Assembly (NCBI GenBank): GCA_905221605.1 | Contig: CAJNDS010002548.1 | Coordinates: 146,001-210,000 of the forward strand | Direction: 5' to 3' | Length of the DNA stretch: 64,000 nucleotides | DNA from: Symbiodinium natans | Lineage: Eukaryota; Sar; Dinophyceae; Suessiales; Symbiodiniaceae | Shown here: positions 54,501-62,587 of the stretch, one piece after another | Position numbering within the stretch: position 1 is the first letter of the stretch | How the letters are laid out: every line of letters begins with the position of its first letter | Made by a program: the position numbers and the translations under genes | The notes under the pieces: model-generated | The model's input: only the letters and a program-made list of their open reading frames with translations | Databases searched by the model: none | Told to the model about the DNA's origin: nothing

Positions 54501-57500
54501 CACCGGGTCAGCGGGATTAGGGTTTAGGGTTTAGGGTTTGGGGCTTTGGGTTTAGAGTTTCGGGTTCAGGGTTTAGGGTTTAGGGTTTGGGGGTTGGATT
54601 TAGGGTTTAGGGTTTAGGGTCTAGGGTTTAGGGTTTGGGGCTTAGGGCTTAGGGTTCAGGGTTTTGGGTTAGGGTTTCAGCATCACGGGTGTTTCTGGGA
54701 TGGAGAGCGCGGTTGTTTGTGTGTATGTCTGTTGTCTCCCCCCCCTGGTTCCTTCCGAGATTCGCCACACCAACGCATCCAAACCCCAAAATCCCACCCT
54801 AGACCCGCCAGCACCAACCCTAAACCGTATAATCCCAAGACCCTGAATGTTGAACCCTAAAGCCCTAACCCTAAAGTGCCATCCTGGGCCCAGCCAGGGC
54901 TCAACCGACTGGGCCTCCTGCGAATTTGAGCAAGCGCATGAGCCACCCTGGCGCAGTTTGGCGGTTGGCTTTTCTAGAGCGGTTCTTTCGTTTTCTAAAG
55001 AATTGTGTTTGTTTTGTTTTGTTTGTATACAGTGCAAAGGAAAATATGAAGAAAGTAGTTCTTATTTTGCTTCTAAGGGGATTATGTATAGAAGGTTCCG
55101 GGGTGTAGGATTCGGCAGTTTTCGCTTCTAGGGCTTTCTGGTTTAGGGCTTGGGGTTGATATTGGAAAACGCTAAGCACTAAACCTAGACCCCAAAACAT
55201 AAACTCAAACCCCCAAACGCTGAACCCTGAAACCGGAACCCCTAAGACTAGAAATTAGATGAGTGCCGCACAAGTATAGACTAGGCACGTAGAAGGAAAG
55301 GGAAGCTCGGGAGTTGAAGTTCGAAAGCATTTCTGAGTAAGTTTAGGGGTTTAGGGTTTTAGGGGTTTAGGGGTTTAAGGGTTTAAGGGTTTGAGGGTCT
55401 AGGGTTTAGGTTTAAACTTCAGGGTGCAGGGGTCCAAGTTTTGGTGCTTTGGTCTGTTGGTCTTAGGATTCAGGGACACCCCGAAGGGTTCCCTCCCTCC
55501 TGGCATACCTGTGCTTAGACAGGCCCTGGCTTTTTTTTTGCGGCATATGTAGAGTTTTAGGATGGTAGACATATGCACTTAATTCTAGGCACCAAAAGCT
55601 ACACCCTAAGCCCTAAACCGAAGCCACTCAACTGCTCAGATTCAAAACCACTTTCGAGAAGTTCACCATCGAGCTGTCGCAGGCGGAGTTTCCCCATGCT
55701 AGTCCACAGGTTTCGGTTCGGCGAAGCTCTTGCACCCCCCAAAACCTTAAACCCTAAACCCTAAACCCTAAACCCTAAACCCTAAACCCTAAACCCTAAA
55801 CCCTAAACCCCGCAAGGTGAGCATGGTGTCAGTCCCTGGACTTGGAGCTCAAAGGGCTGGGCAATGTAGGTTTTAGGTTCAGGCGTCGCAGGAGTAGAAG
55901 CGGCGGCAGCCGCAAGCCACCAGCTCCAGCAAGCCCTAAACCCTAAACCCTAAACCCTCAACCCTCAACCCTAAACCCTAAACCCTAAACCCCAAACCCT
56001 AAACCCTAAACCCTAATCCCTCAACCTGAAACCCTAAACCCTCAAGCTTCAACACTCGCTGAGACTCACCTTGGCCAGATGAGAATACTCAACCCAAGCC
56101 CTGAACCCCTCAACCCAAATCCTGAACCTTAAGAAGCCGCAAACCTCGACTTCCTGAACTACTCGACCTTCCTAAGCCCTCAGCCCTAAAACCCTACAAC
56201 CCTGAAGCCCCAAAAACCGTGAGACCCTAAAAGCCCTACACAAAAACCCAAACTTTAAAAACACCCAAACCCTAAAAGCCTAAAATTGCCTAAGACCAAA
56301 TGCACGCAAGGGCATTCTAAACCCTAAACCCCTAACCCCTAAACCCCAAACCCTAAACCCCAAACCCCAAGCCCTAAGCCCTAAACCCTAAGCCCTAAGC
56401 CCGAAGCCCTAAACCCTAAACCCTAAGCCCTAAACCCTAAACCCTAAACCCTAAACCCCAAACCCACAACCCTAAACCCTAAACCCTAAACCCTCAACCC
56501 TAAACCCTAAACCCCAAACCCTAAACCCCAAACCCTAAGCCCTAAACCCTAAACCCTAAACCCTAAACCCCACACCCTAAACCCTCAACGCAGGGCATCC
56601 AGTCCCTCTCTGGCGGGATCGATCTGCCCAGCCCCGAGCCCACCGAGGCGCGGGATAGATTGAACTGGTTTGAGGGTTTAGGGTTTAGGGTTTAGGGTTT
56701 GGGGTTTAGGGTTTAGGGTTTAGGGTTTAGGGTTTGGGGCATCGGCTTTAGGTTGTAGTTTGGGGGTTTAGTGTTCGGGGTTTAGGGTTTGGAGATTCGG
56801 GGTTCGTGGAAGGGGTGTGGGGGGGGGTGTGGGTTGACGGTTTGGGGTTTAGCGTTTAAAGGGCTTGCGAGCTGCTTCGGGTTTAGGGTTGGGGTTTTGG
56901 GTTGCGGGTTTCGGGCCATAGGGCTTCCGTAGGGTAGGGCTTTTGGGCAAGAGGGTTACAGGGTTATAGGGTTTGCGAGTGCCCGGCTAGGATCTTGCAG
57001 GGATTTTCGGGGTTCAGGGTTTAGGGCCTTGGAATATGTAGGGTTTACGTTTACAGGGTTCAGGGTTTAGGGTGTAAGCCCGTCACGTTCAGGCTTTAGG
57101 GGTCGTTGAGGGTTTGGTGTTACAACTTACTGTTGGTTAGGGAATGAGGGAATGAGGTATCCTATATAATCCCTATATATACCCTTATAGGGATTATATA
57201 GGGTGCCTCATTCCCTCATTCCCTACTAACCAACAGTGAGAGAAGTGCTGGGTTTGAGGCCTAACGCCTCTAGTAGATCGGGTTTATCTCTTCAGAAGGG
57301 TTAGGAATGTTGAGCTAAACGCAAGGTTCTTCTCTGCGGAGCCGCGCTGGCACACATTGGTCCTAAACCCAAACCCTAAACCCTAAACCCTAAACCCTAA
57401 ACCCTAAACCCTAAACCCTAAACCTTAAACCCTAAAGCCTAAGACCTAAGACACTAAACCCTAAGCCCTAAACCCTAAGCCCTAAACCCTAAGCCCTAAA

Positions 57501-60500
57501 CCCTAAGCCCTAAACCCTAAACCTTAAACCCTAGACCCTAAAGCCTAAGTCCTAAACCCTAAACCCTAAACCCTACACCCTAAACCCTAAACCCTAAACC
57601 CTAAAGGTACGGATGCGACCGAAGGCGAACTGGGCTGATTTGGGCCGAAGTCCCTAAAACCCTGCAGCAACCTATACACCCTACGCATCCCTGCGCCCTA
57701 AACTTTAAACCCTAGAAATCCTAAAATCTCTTGAGGTCCTAAAAACATTGCTACAAAACCCGAAACCCTAAACCCTAAACCTTCTTCCCACCCTACAGCC
57801 ACATAGAACCCAAAGATCCAGCGTTGCAGGTGGATCTCAGGAACCTGCCTCTCAACGACGTCGCCAAGGCTGGAACGGCTTCAGCGTGCCACCAAACAGG
57901 GTTTAGGGTTCAGGGTTTCGGGTTGAGGGTTTAGGGTTTAGTGTTTAGGTTTTAGGTTTTAGGGTTAGGGCCGAGTCCTTGAACCCTGTGGGTTGGGATA
58001 TTCTCCCTCATACTAACAGTCCCGAAGAGGGATATGGTATCACCCCCCCATTTCTAATCCCTACAGAGGACTGTTAGTTTTCAGGGGAACATCCCGACCT
58101 ATAGGCCTTCGAGGGGTTTAGGGTTTAGGGTTTAGGGTTTAGGTTTTAGGGTTTAGGGCTGAGGCAACTCCTCAGCCCCTCGATCCCCGCGCAAGCCCTC
58201 CACCCAACCCTAAGAGGGTTTCCTTTGTCATAGTTGGGAAGCATTTTTGCATTTTTAAGGGTACCCAATACCCAATAAGGAATATAAAATTTATATTTTT
58301 TATTACCCCAACAATGAACAAGTTTCAGGTTCTGACTTGGCGGCTCCCTTGTTTTTTTATTGGGGTTCGAGGGGGGGTTTCTTGCCAGTTGCGAGAAGAC
58401 CACAGTATAGAACTGCCTACCCTAAACCCTAAACCCTAAACCCCTAAACCCTAAACCCTAAACCCTAAACCCTAAACCCTAAACCCTAAACCCTAAACCC
58501 TAAACCCTAAACCCTAAACCCTAAACCCTAAACCCTAAACCTAAACCCCTAAACACTAACCCGAAAGGAGGGGACCCTTGTAAGGGACCTTAGGGGATAG
58601 TTGGGGATTACTTAGGGGCACGTCAGGGGTTGTATCAGGGAATAAGATTCCGACTTCCGACTAGTAGGTGTTAGGAGTTCACACCGGAGCCTGAACAGTA
58701 AAGGGTAAAGGCTAGTTACATGGGCCCTTCATGTGGTCCCTAGCCTCTTTTAATGGGTTCTGATGTATGGGTATGGGCCCTTAACTTGTATAATATGAGG
58801 GGTATAGAAGGGGCCCCCATGTACAGGCCCATACCCAGGGACCATGTATCTACCCTAAGAAAATACTTGCCCATGTTATCCCACCACAGTCCTTACACGT
58901 TGTACGAGTTGTACAGTTATACCGTGCCCAAGGTACGCATTCTCATGACACAGACCTCTAAACCCTGAAACCCTAAACCCTAAACCCTAAACCCTAAACC
59001 CTAAACCTAAAACCCTAAACCCTGAACCCTGAACCCGAGAAGCCCCTGAACCCTGGGTGTTACCGTAGCGCACTCCTGACTTCCCCCGCGTACTGCATCG
59101 AGCTTTCGAGGATCACCCCGAGCTGGTTGCCAAGTATGAGCAGCTTTTGGAGGCGTCCTTGTTCTTAGGGCGGAACCGTAAACCCCCTAAACCGTAAACC
59201 CTAAACCCTAAACCCGAAACCCTGAACCCTGAACCCTGAACCCTGAACCCTAAACCCCTGAACCCTGAACCCTGAACCCTGAACCCTAGAGCCCAAGCCC
59301 TCAACGGGGGGAGCTTCAGCAACTTTTTCGGACTGGGGCTTCTCAGGGTTTGTGGGTTGAGTTTTGGGGCTTCTCCTAGGTATCCAGGATTTTAGATTTC
59401 TGGGGATCAGGGTGTTCCGGGGTGCAGGGTTCCGGTGCTCGCGGCATTATCAGGGCTCTCCGCCGAAGCCCGAAACCCTGGGCCTTTAACCCCTAAGCCC
59501 TACGTGCGCGCTTGTGAGGTTGCAAGGCTTTTAGGGTCTGGAGGCGGGGTGGTTGTATTCGGGTTTAGGTTTTAGGGTTTAGGGTTTAGGGTTTAGGCTT
59601 TGTAGACTATGTTTTTTTTCGGCATCCTAAGCCTAATACAGGGCCCTTATTTTCAGATGCACCACAAATGGGACGACCGTTGCATAACTAGTTGCAACAT
59701 TGACAGGGGGTAGTGAAACGTACTCCGAAACTTGAAGCCCTGGAAGTACTTGGTAGCCCAGTGGTGCCCTTTTCCCTTTTTTTTGGTTCAAGGTTCCCTT
59801 ATAAAGTAACCAACCCCCCCCCCCCCCCCCCCCCCCAAAACAAAAAAAAGGTGCCCTTATAAGAATATGGTTACTGGGCTACCAAGAGTATGAACGCTTT
59901 AAGCAATCGAGCCGCCTCTAATCAAGCCGTCCCTAGAGGCTGCGGCTCCTGTGTTTAGGTGGTGGTGAGAGTTGAAGGCTTGCACCCTATTCAACCCAAT
60001 GACCGCTAGATACCCCCGGGTCCTACAAGCCGTGAAGTGTGCCTCAAACCTATGCATCAAATGCCTGAATAGTGCGAGGTGTGGTGCCGTCTGATTGAAC
60101 AGTACCTGGAGCAGACGCTTGAGGGCCAGCAGAAGGCAGGGGCCCTTTACACCCCTACGCCCTAAGCCCTAAGCCCTAACCCTAAACCCTAAACCCTAAA
60201 CCCTAAACCCTAAGCCCTAAAACCTAAACCCTAAACCCTAAACCCTAAACCCTAAACCCTAAACCCTAAACCCTAAACCCCAAAGAGCCCCGGCCATAGA
60301 GTAAGCTCCGGCACCTTGGCGGTGTGAGCAGGACTCAGGCGATGCCGGGCCCAGGACGGAGCTGGACTTCTGGCGAAATAGGCCTGGCTTGTTGGCTCAG
60401 TAGCTGAGTGAGTACACTTGGTTTAGGGTTTAGGGTTTACGGTTTAGGGTTTAGGGTTTAGGGTTTAGGGTTTAGGGGGGGCGTAGGGATACTATAACCC

Positions 60501-61927
60501 CCTATAGAACTGAAAGCGTAAACCTTTTTGGGGGGCTTCTGAACTCAGCAACTAAGCTGGGTTGCTGTCAAGGGATGAAGGCTCGTACCCCTAAGGTTGT
60601 GCCCCTAAAGGTTCCCCCTAATATCTTCCTATTATGACCCTTCTACTATCTTATCAGGATCTTTTAAGAGGGACCCCCAAAACCCAGGGTACAACCCTCA
60701 AGGTCCAAGGTACAATCCCTAGGTTTAGGGTTTAGGGTTTAGGGTTTAGGGTTTAGGGTTTAGGGTTTAGGGTTTAGGGTTTAGGGTTTAGGGTTTAGGG
60801 TTTAGGGTTTAGAGCTTAGGCAGGTTGCGGGGTTCTGGGGTTTCGGGGTCGAGACTGTAGGCTGGGTTTGGGGTTTTGATAGGGCTTGGGGTTTTGGGTT
60901 CGGAGGACTTGGGGTTCGGAAGTTCCGGTTTAAGACGATGCTTCAAAAGAGGATGGGTTTTAGGGCTGAAGTTTTAGTACAGGACCTACTTCACTAGAAC
61001 GGGTATCTGGGGCCGTGTGTTGTTCATGGCTCTAAGGGCATCGATGTTGGTAATGTTTTGTCTCCTGTAGTACATCCCGACCCCGGGACCCTAAACACTA
61101 AATCTTTCGACTTGCCGGCTCTTCGTAGGGAACAAGGGATTTGTGTACCCTGTCGAACCCTTAAAAGGTTTCTCTAGGGGGATATAAGTTACCTAATCCC
61201 CTTAAACTCCAAACCCCTTAAACCCTAAACCCTAAACCCTAAACCCTAAACCCTAAACCCTAAACCCTAAACCCTAAACCCTAAACCCTAATTCAACTCT
61301 AAACCCTAAACCCTAAGAGCCAGCCAACAGAGCCCCGGAGTGCGCCGTGGCGGGAGGCTTCAGAAGATCACGTCCATCACCGAGCAGCTGAGGAGACCTT
61401 GCTGAGGGTTCAGGGCCCTAAACCCTAAACCCTAAACCCTAAACCCCAAACCCCAGACCGCAGACCCCAAACCCTAAATCCTGAACTTTAGGGTTTAGGT
61501 TTTAGGCCTTTTCGGCGGGTTATGCGCTTTGAAAGGGTCTTAGGGAAAAGTTTAGGGTCGAGGGTGTTTTTAAAAGGGTCTTAGGGTTTAGGGTGTACGG
61601 CTTAGGGGTTAATTAACTTTGTGGTGCTTTACTGTAAAATAGGTCCTTAGCCTTTTTGGGTTTCTTGGGTTTCTAAATAAGGCAGCTAAAAGTTTGATTT
61701 TTTTTACTACCCTCCTAAGTGCAGCCAAGTTAAGGTTAGGGGTTTAGGACTTTTCGGTGGCACGGAATTAGGGAACACTTTAGGGTTGAGTGTGTTTGGG
61801 TGTGTTTTTTTTTTCAAAGGGCTGCAGAGGGTCTCATTACAGGGTCTTCGGGCTTCACTGCAGCCACGAGGTCATCAACAAAATCGATGTTCGAGCCGTA
61901 AACTCGGCCATGCAATGCCTTACATGA
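48575..61927 (+). CDS. Multi-exon gene (or two) with introns filled by telomere-like repeats
   Basis: At least 15 islands of 45-250 bp with protein-like frames, all on plus, lie between CCCTAAA/TTTAGGG tracts. Several have good splice borders, for example CGCAG|GGC...AACTG|GTTTGA (56,594-56,667) and CTACAG|CC...ACAGG|GTTTAG (57,799-57,900). The last ends in TGA at 61,925-61,927. The RCC1-like gene starts 660 bp further in the same direction. Islands: 48.6, 49.3, 49.92, 50.51, 51.35, 51.68, 51.79, 52.2, 52.95, 53.34, 54.45, 56.59, 57.3, 57.8, 59.07, 60.07, 61.33 and 61.84 kb. Product unknown; the text is helical and charged without a family I recognise. Individual exons may be wrong; the strand bias is the main support. 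Confidence 0.55.
49290..49427 (+). CDS. Exon candidate with helical text
   Basis: Reads ATEWFREWCLLRVHVVEQVL then GEYNNLKKLNDFLEGWHAP. Amphipathic helical pattern, no low complexity, in contrast with the flanking gggttttggg sequence. Part of the repeat-intron gene. Confidence 0.55.
49466..49530. repeat. Fold-back remnant related to the 57.1-kb MITE
   Basis: Shares 'tacctcattccctcat..cctacta' with 57,205-57,230; the left half is shortened (tatataccctatag). Confidence 0.45.
49921..50086 (+). CDS. Exon candidate, best coding text of the block
   Basis: After the acceptor-like AACCAGTAG it reads STEAPLVPGKSKHKHVFVYY, QRPDVPNDQGELVDAKGPGG, KPDRHPILKHRLMEP, then TGA at 50,087. The sequence is too complex to be chance in this repeat setting. 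No family recognised. Confidence 0.65.
50512..50596 (+). CDS. Exon candidate
   Basis: Reads DAKLMITTGEHEDVRIKNRA then ASGRHAP. Acceptor TGCCGCAG just before; a GTGAGC donor-like site lies inside after ACAACAG, so the exon may be only the first 27 bases. Confidence 0.4.
51350..51415 (+). CDS. Exon candidate between CCCTAAA and TTTAGGG tracts
   Basis: Reads KVYFLRNVADSKPVKAGFQI then KDQ. A CCCTAAA array ends 20 bp before it and TTTAGGG copies start directly after it. Confidence 0.55.
51676..51745 (+). CDS. Exon candidate
   Basis: After ACGCAG it reads ADVASDGDLLFGEPWLWKET then AS. Followed by CCCTAAA copies. Confidence 0.45.
52194..52440 (+). CDS. Longest exon candidate of the block
   Basis: Open from 52,194: GLNWDSIVDPGTQGMLPRTN, GLRSHVLKMLSQEPTMLPHM, HLMHPWLNGLFVTKQQHSGA, followed by an Arg/Ala-rich end. 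Flanked by TTTAGGG tracts on both sides. Met- and His-rich; no known domain. Confidence 0.55.
53340..53445 (+). CDS. Exon candidate
   Basis: Reads NLADLRFEHRPGARAPGGVG then SSWRFGIGVEPRFQA. Preceded by CCCTAAA/CCCTAGA and followed by TTTAGGG copies. Confidence 0.45.
54446..54518 (+). CDS. Exon candidate
   Basis: Reads VEPGLLDVFKPLVSQAAATP then GQRD. Preceded by CCCTAAA text, followed by TTTAGGG. A GTGAGC donor-like site lies inside after CCTCTG. Confidence 0.45.
56594..56667 (+). CDS. Exon candidate with both splice borders
   Basis: Reads GIQSLSGGIDLPSPEPTEAR then DRLNW. The acceptor CAACGCAG follows 300 bp of CCCTAAA variants; the donor CTG|GTTTGA opens into TTTAGGG repeats. Confidence 0.6.
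57129..57237. mobile_element. 109-bp fold-back element (MITE-like)
   Basis: Inverted repeats start actgttggttag and end ctaaccaacagt; inner arms 'gggaatgagggaatgagg' and 'cctatataatcccta' pair with 'tagggattatataggg' and 'cctcattccctcattccc' around a 10-base loop. No clear target duplication. Relatives at 46.8 and 49.5 kb. Confidence 0.75.
57305..57362 (+). CDS. Exon candidate
   Basis: Reads NVELNARFFSAEPRWHTLVL after the acceptor-like GGGTTAG; followed by CCCTAAA. Confidence 0.4.
57799..57900 (+). CDS. Exon candidate with both splice borders
   Basis: Acceptor CCACCCTACAG; reads HIEPKDPALQVDLRNLPLND then VAKAGTASACHQ; donor ACAGG|GTTTAG. Clear protein text between telomere-like tracts. Confidence 0.65.
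57988..58104. mobile_element. 117-bp fold-back element (MITE-like), second type
   Basis: Outer arms 'ggttgggatattc' and 'gaacatcccgacc' are near reverse complements; the inner pair ctaacagtcc and ggactgttag is perfect. No target duplication recognised. Confidence 0.65.
58425..58545. repeat. CCCTAAA array, about 17 copies
   Basis: Nearly perfect heptamers, one extra C. Interstitial. Confidence 0.97.
58640..58965. other. Unique stretch with an inverted pair
   Basis: 'atgggtatgggcccttaa' (about 58,767) and 'gggcccccatgtacaggccc..tacccagg' (about 58,812-58,840) are partly complementary, and 'catgggcccttcatgtggtcc' lies upstream. Possibly another degenerate fold-back. A 71-residue open frame (58,753-58,968) has no recognisable feature. 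Confidence 0.35.
59067..59168 (+). CDS. Exon candidate with helical text
   Basis: Reads TPDFPRVLHRAFEDHPELVA then KYEQLLEASLFLG. Strong amphipathic helix. Flanked by CCCTAAA tracts on both sides. Confidence 0.55.
   Translation, partial: SALLTSPAYCIELSRITPSWLPSMSSFWRRPCS
59749..59886. mobile_element. 138-bp fold-back element with 4-bp target duplication
   Basis: Inverted ends cttggtagcccagt and actgggctaccaag; inner pairs 'ggtgccctt' and 'cccttataa' also recur. The direct repeat agta flanks it (59,745-59,748 and 59,887-59,890). A run of 23 C (59,814-59,836) sits in the loop. Confidence 0.8.
60073..60150 (+). CDS. Exon candidate with helical text
   Basis: Acceptor-like CTGAATAG; reads EVWCRLIEQYLEQTLEGQQK then AGALY. 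Followed after a short stretch by CCCTAAA arrays. Confidence 0.55.
60172..60290. repeat. CCCTAAA array, about 16 copies
   Basis: Variants at the left end, perfect heptamers toward the right. Confidence 0.97.
60725..60812. repeat. Perfect TTTAGGG array, about 12 copies
   Basis: Uninterrupted heptamers in opposite orientation to the array at 60,172-60,290. Confidence 0.98.
61331..61393 (+). CDS. Exon candidate
   Basis: Acceptor-like CCAACAG; reads SPGVRRGGRLQKITSITEQL then RRPC. A CCCTAAA array ends just before it. Confidence 0.4.
61843..61927 (+). CDS. Probable last exon of the repeat-intron gene
   Basis: Acceptor TCATTACAG; reads VFGLHCSHEVINKIDVRAVN then SAMQCLT and TGA at 61,925-61,927. 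The next gene starts 660 bp on. Confidence 0.5.
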
Positions 61928-62099
61928 TGCTCTCAATCCTCTCTGCCGGTCCCAGTCCTCATGGTGCAAAACCTATCTTTTGGGAGGGCAGGAAATACTA
62001 GGTAGGCCCTTGGGATATTTTTTATATCTTCCCTTAAATTGGGTTATTAAGAGGGATCATACTTAGGAAGTATCTTTTCAGAGGGCCTTCAAGGGCCAT

Positions 62100-62170
62100 C
62101 CTAGTAATACTGATACCTAAACCCTAAACCCTAAACCCTAAACCCTAAACCCTAAACCCCAAACCCAAAA
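62100..62170. repeat. Short CCCTAAA array in the intergenic space
   Basis: About seven heptamers. Beyond it, 62,220-62,345 holds two copies of 'actttagatccttac.ttttt.ggggtttattgggtttct' about 60 bp apart. It is the presumed upstream region of the RCC1-like gene; no core promoter motif can be claimed. Confidence 0.85.
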
Positions 62171-62587
62171 AAGCGGGGGAAGGGGAAGCGCAGCCCAGTT
62201 CTTGCTTGCTGAGACCCGAGGCTTATCTTTGTGGTACTTTACTGTAACTTTAGATCCTTACCTTTTTCTGGGGTTTATTGGGTTTCTTATCAACTTTAGA
62301 TCCTTACTTTTTTTGGGGTTTATTGGGTTTCTGATCAAGGCAGCTAGAAGTTTAACTTATAGCTACCCTCCTGAGTGCAGCCAAGTTATGGACATGTGTT
62401 CCAAAACAAGTAAGAGCCGCTGAGGCCTGGAAGGCCAAGGCCCAGCCCTTTGAGAGGTTCTGGTCAATGGGATTTAGGATTGTTTTAGGGATACAGAAGC
62501 GCCAAAATTCTGAAGCCAAACCGCAACGAAGGTTCGGCTCATTTCCGCTGGGAGAGCTGCGGCCGCCGTAGAGTTTCTTGCCACGCA

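Noticed and set aside
59113-59322. Minus-strand frame with GFRVQGSGFRG repeats
   Set aside because: It is a translation of the telomere-like CCCTGAA repeat.
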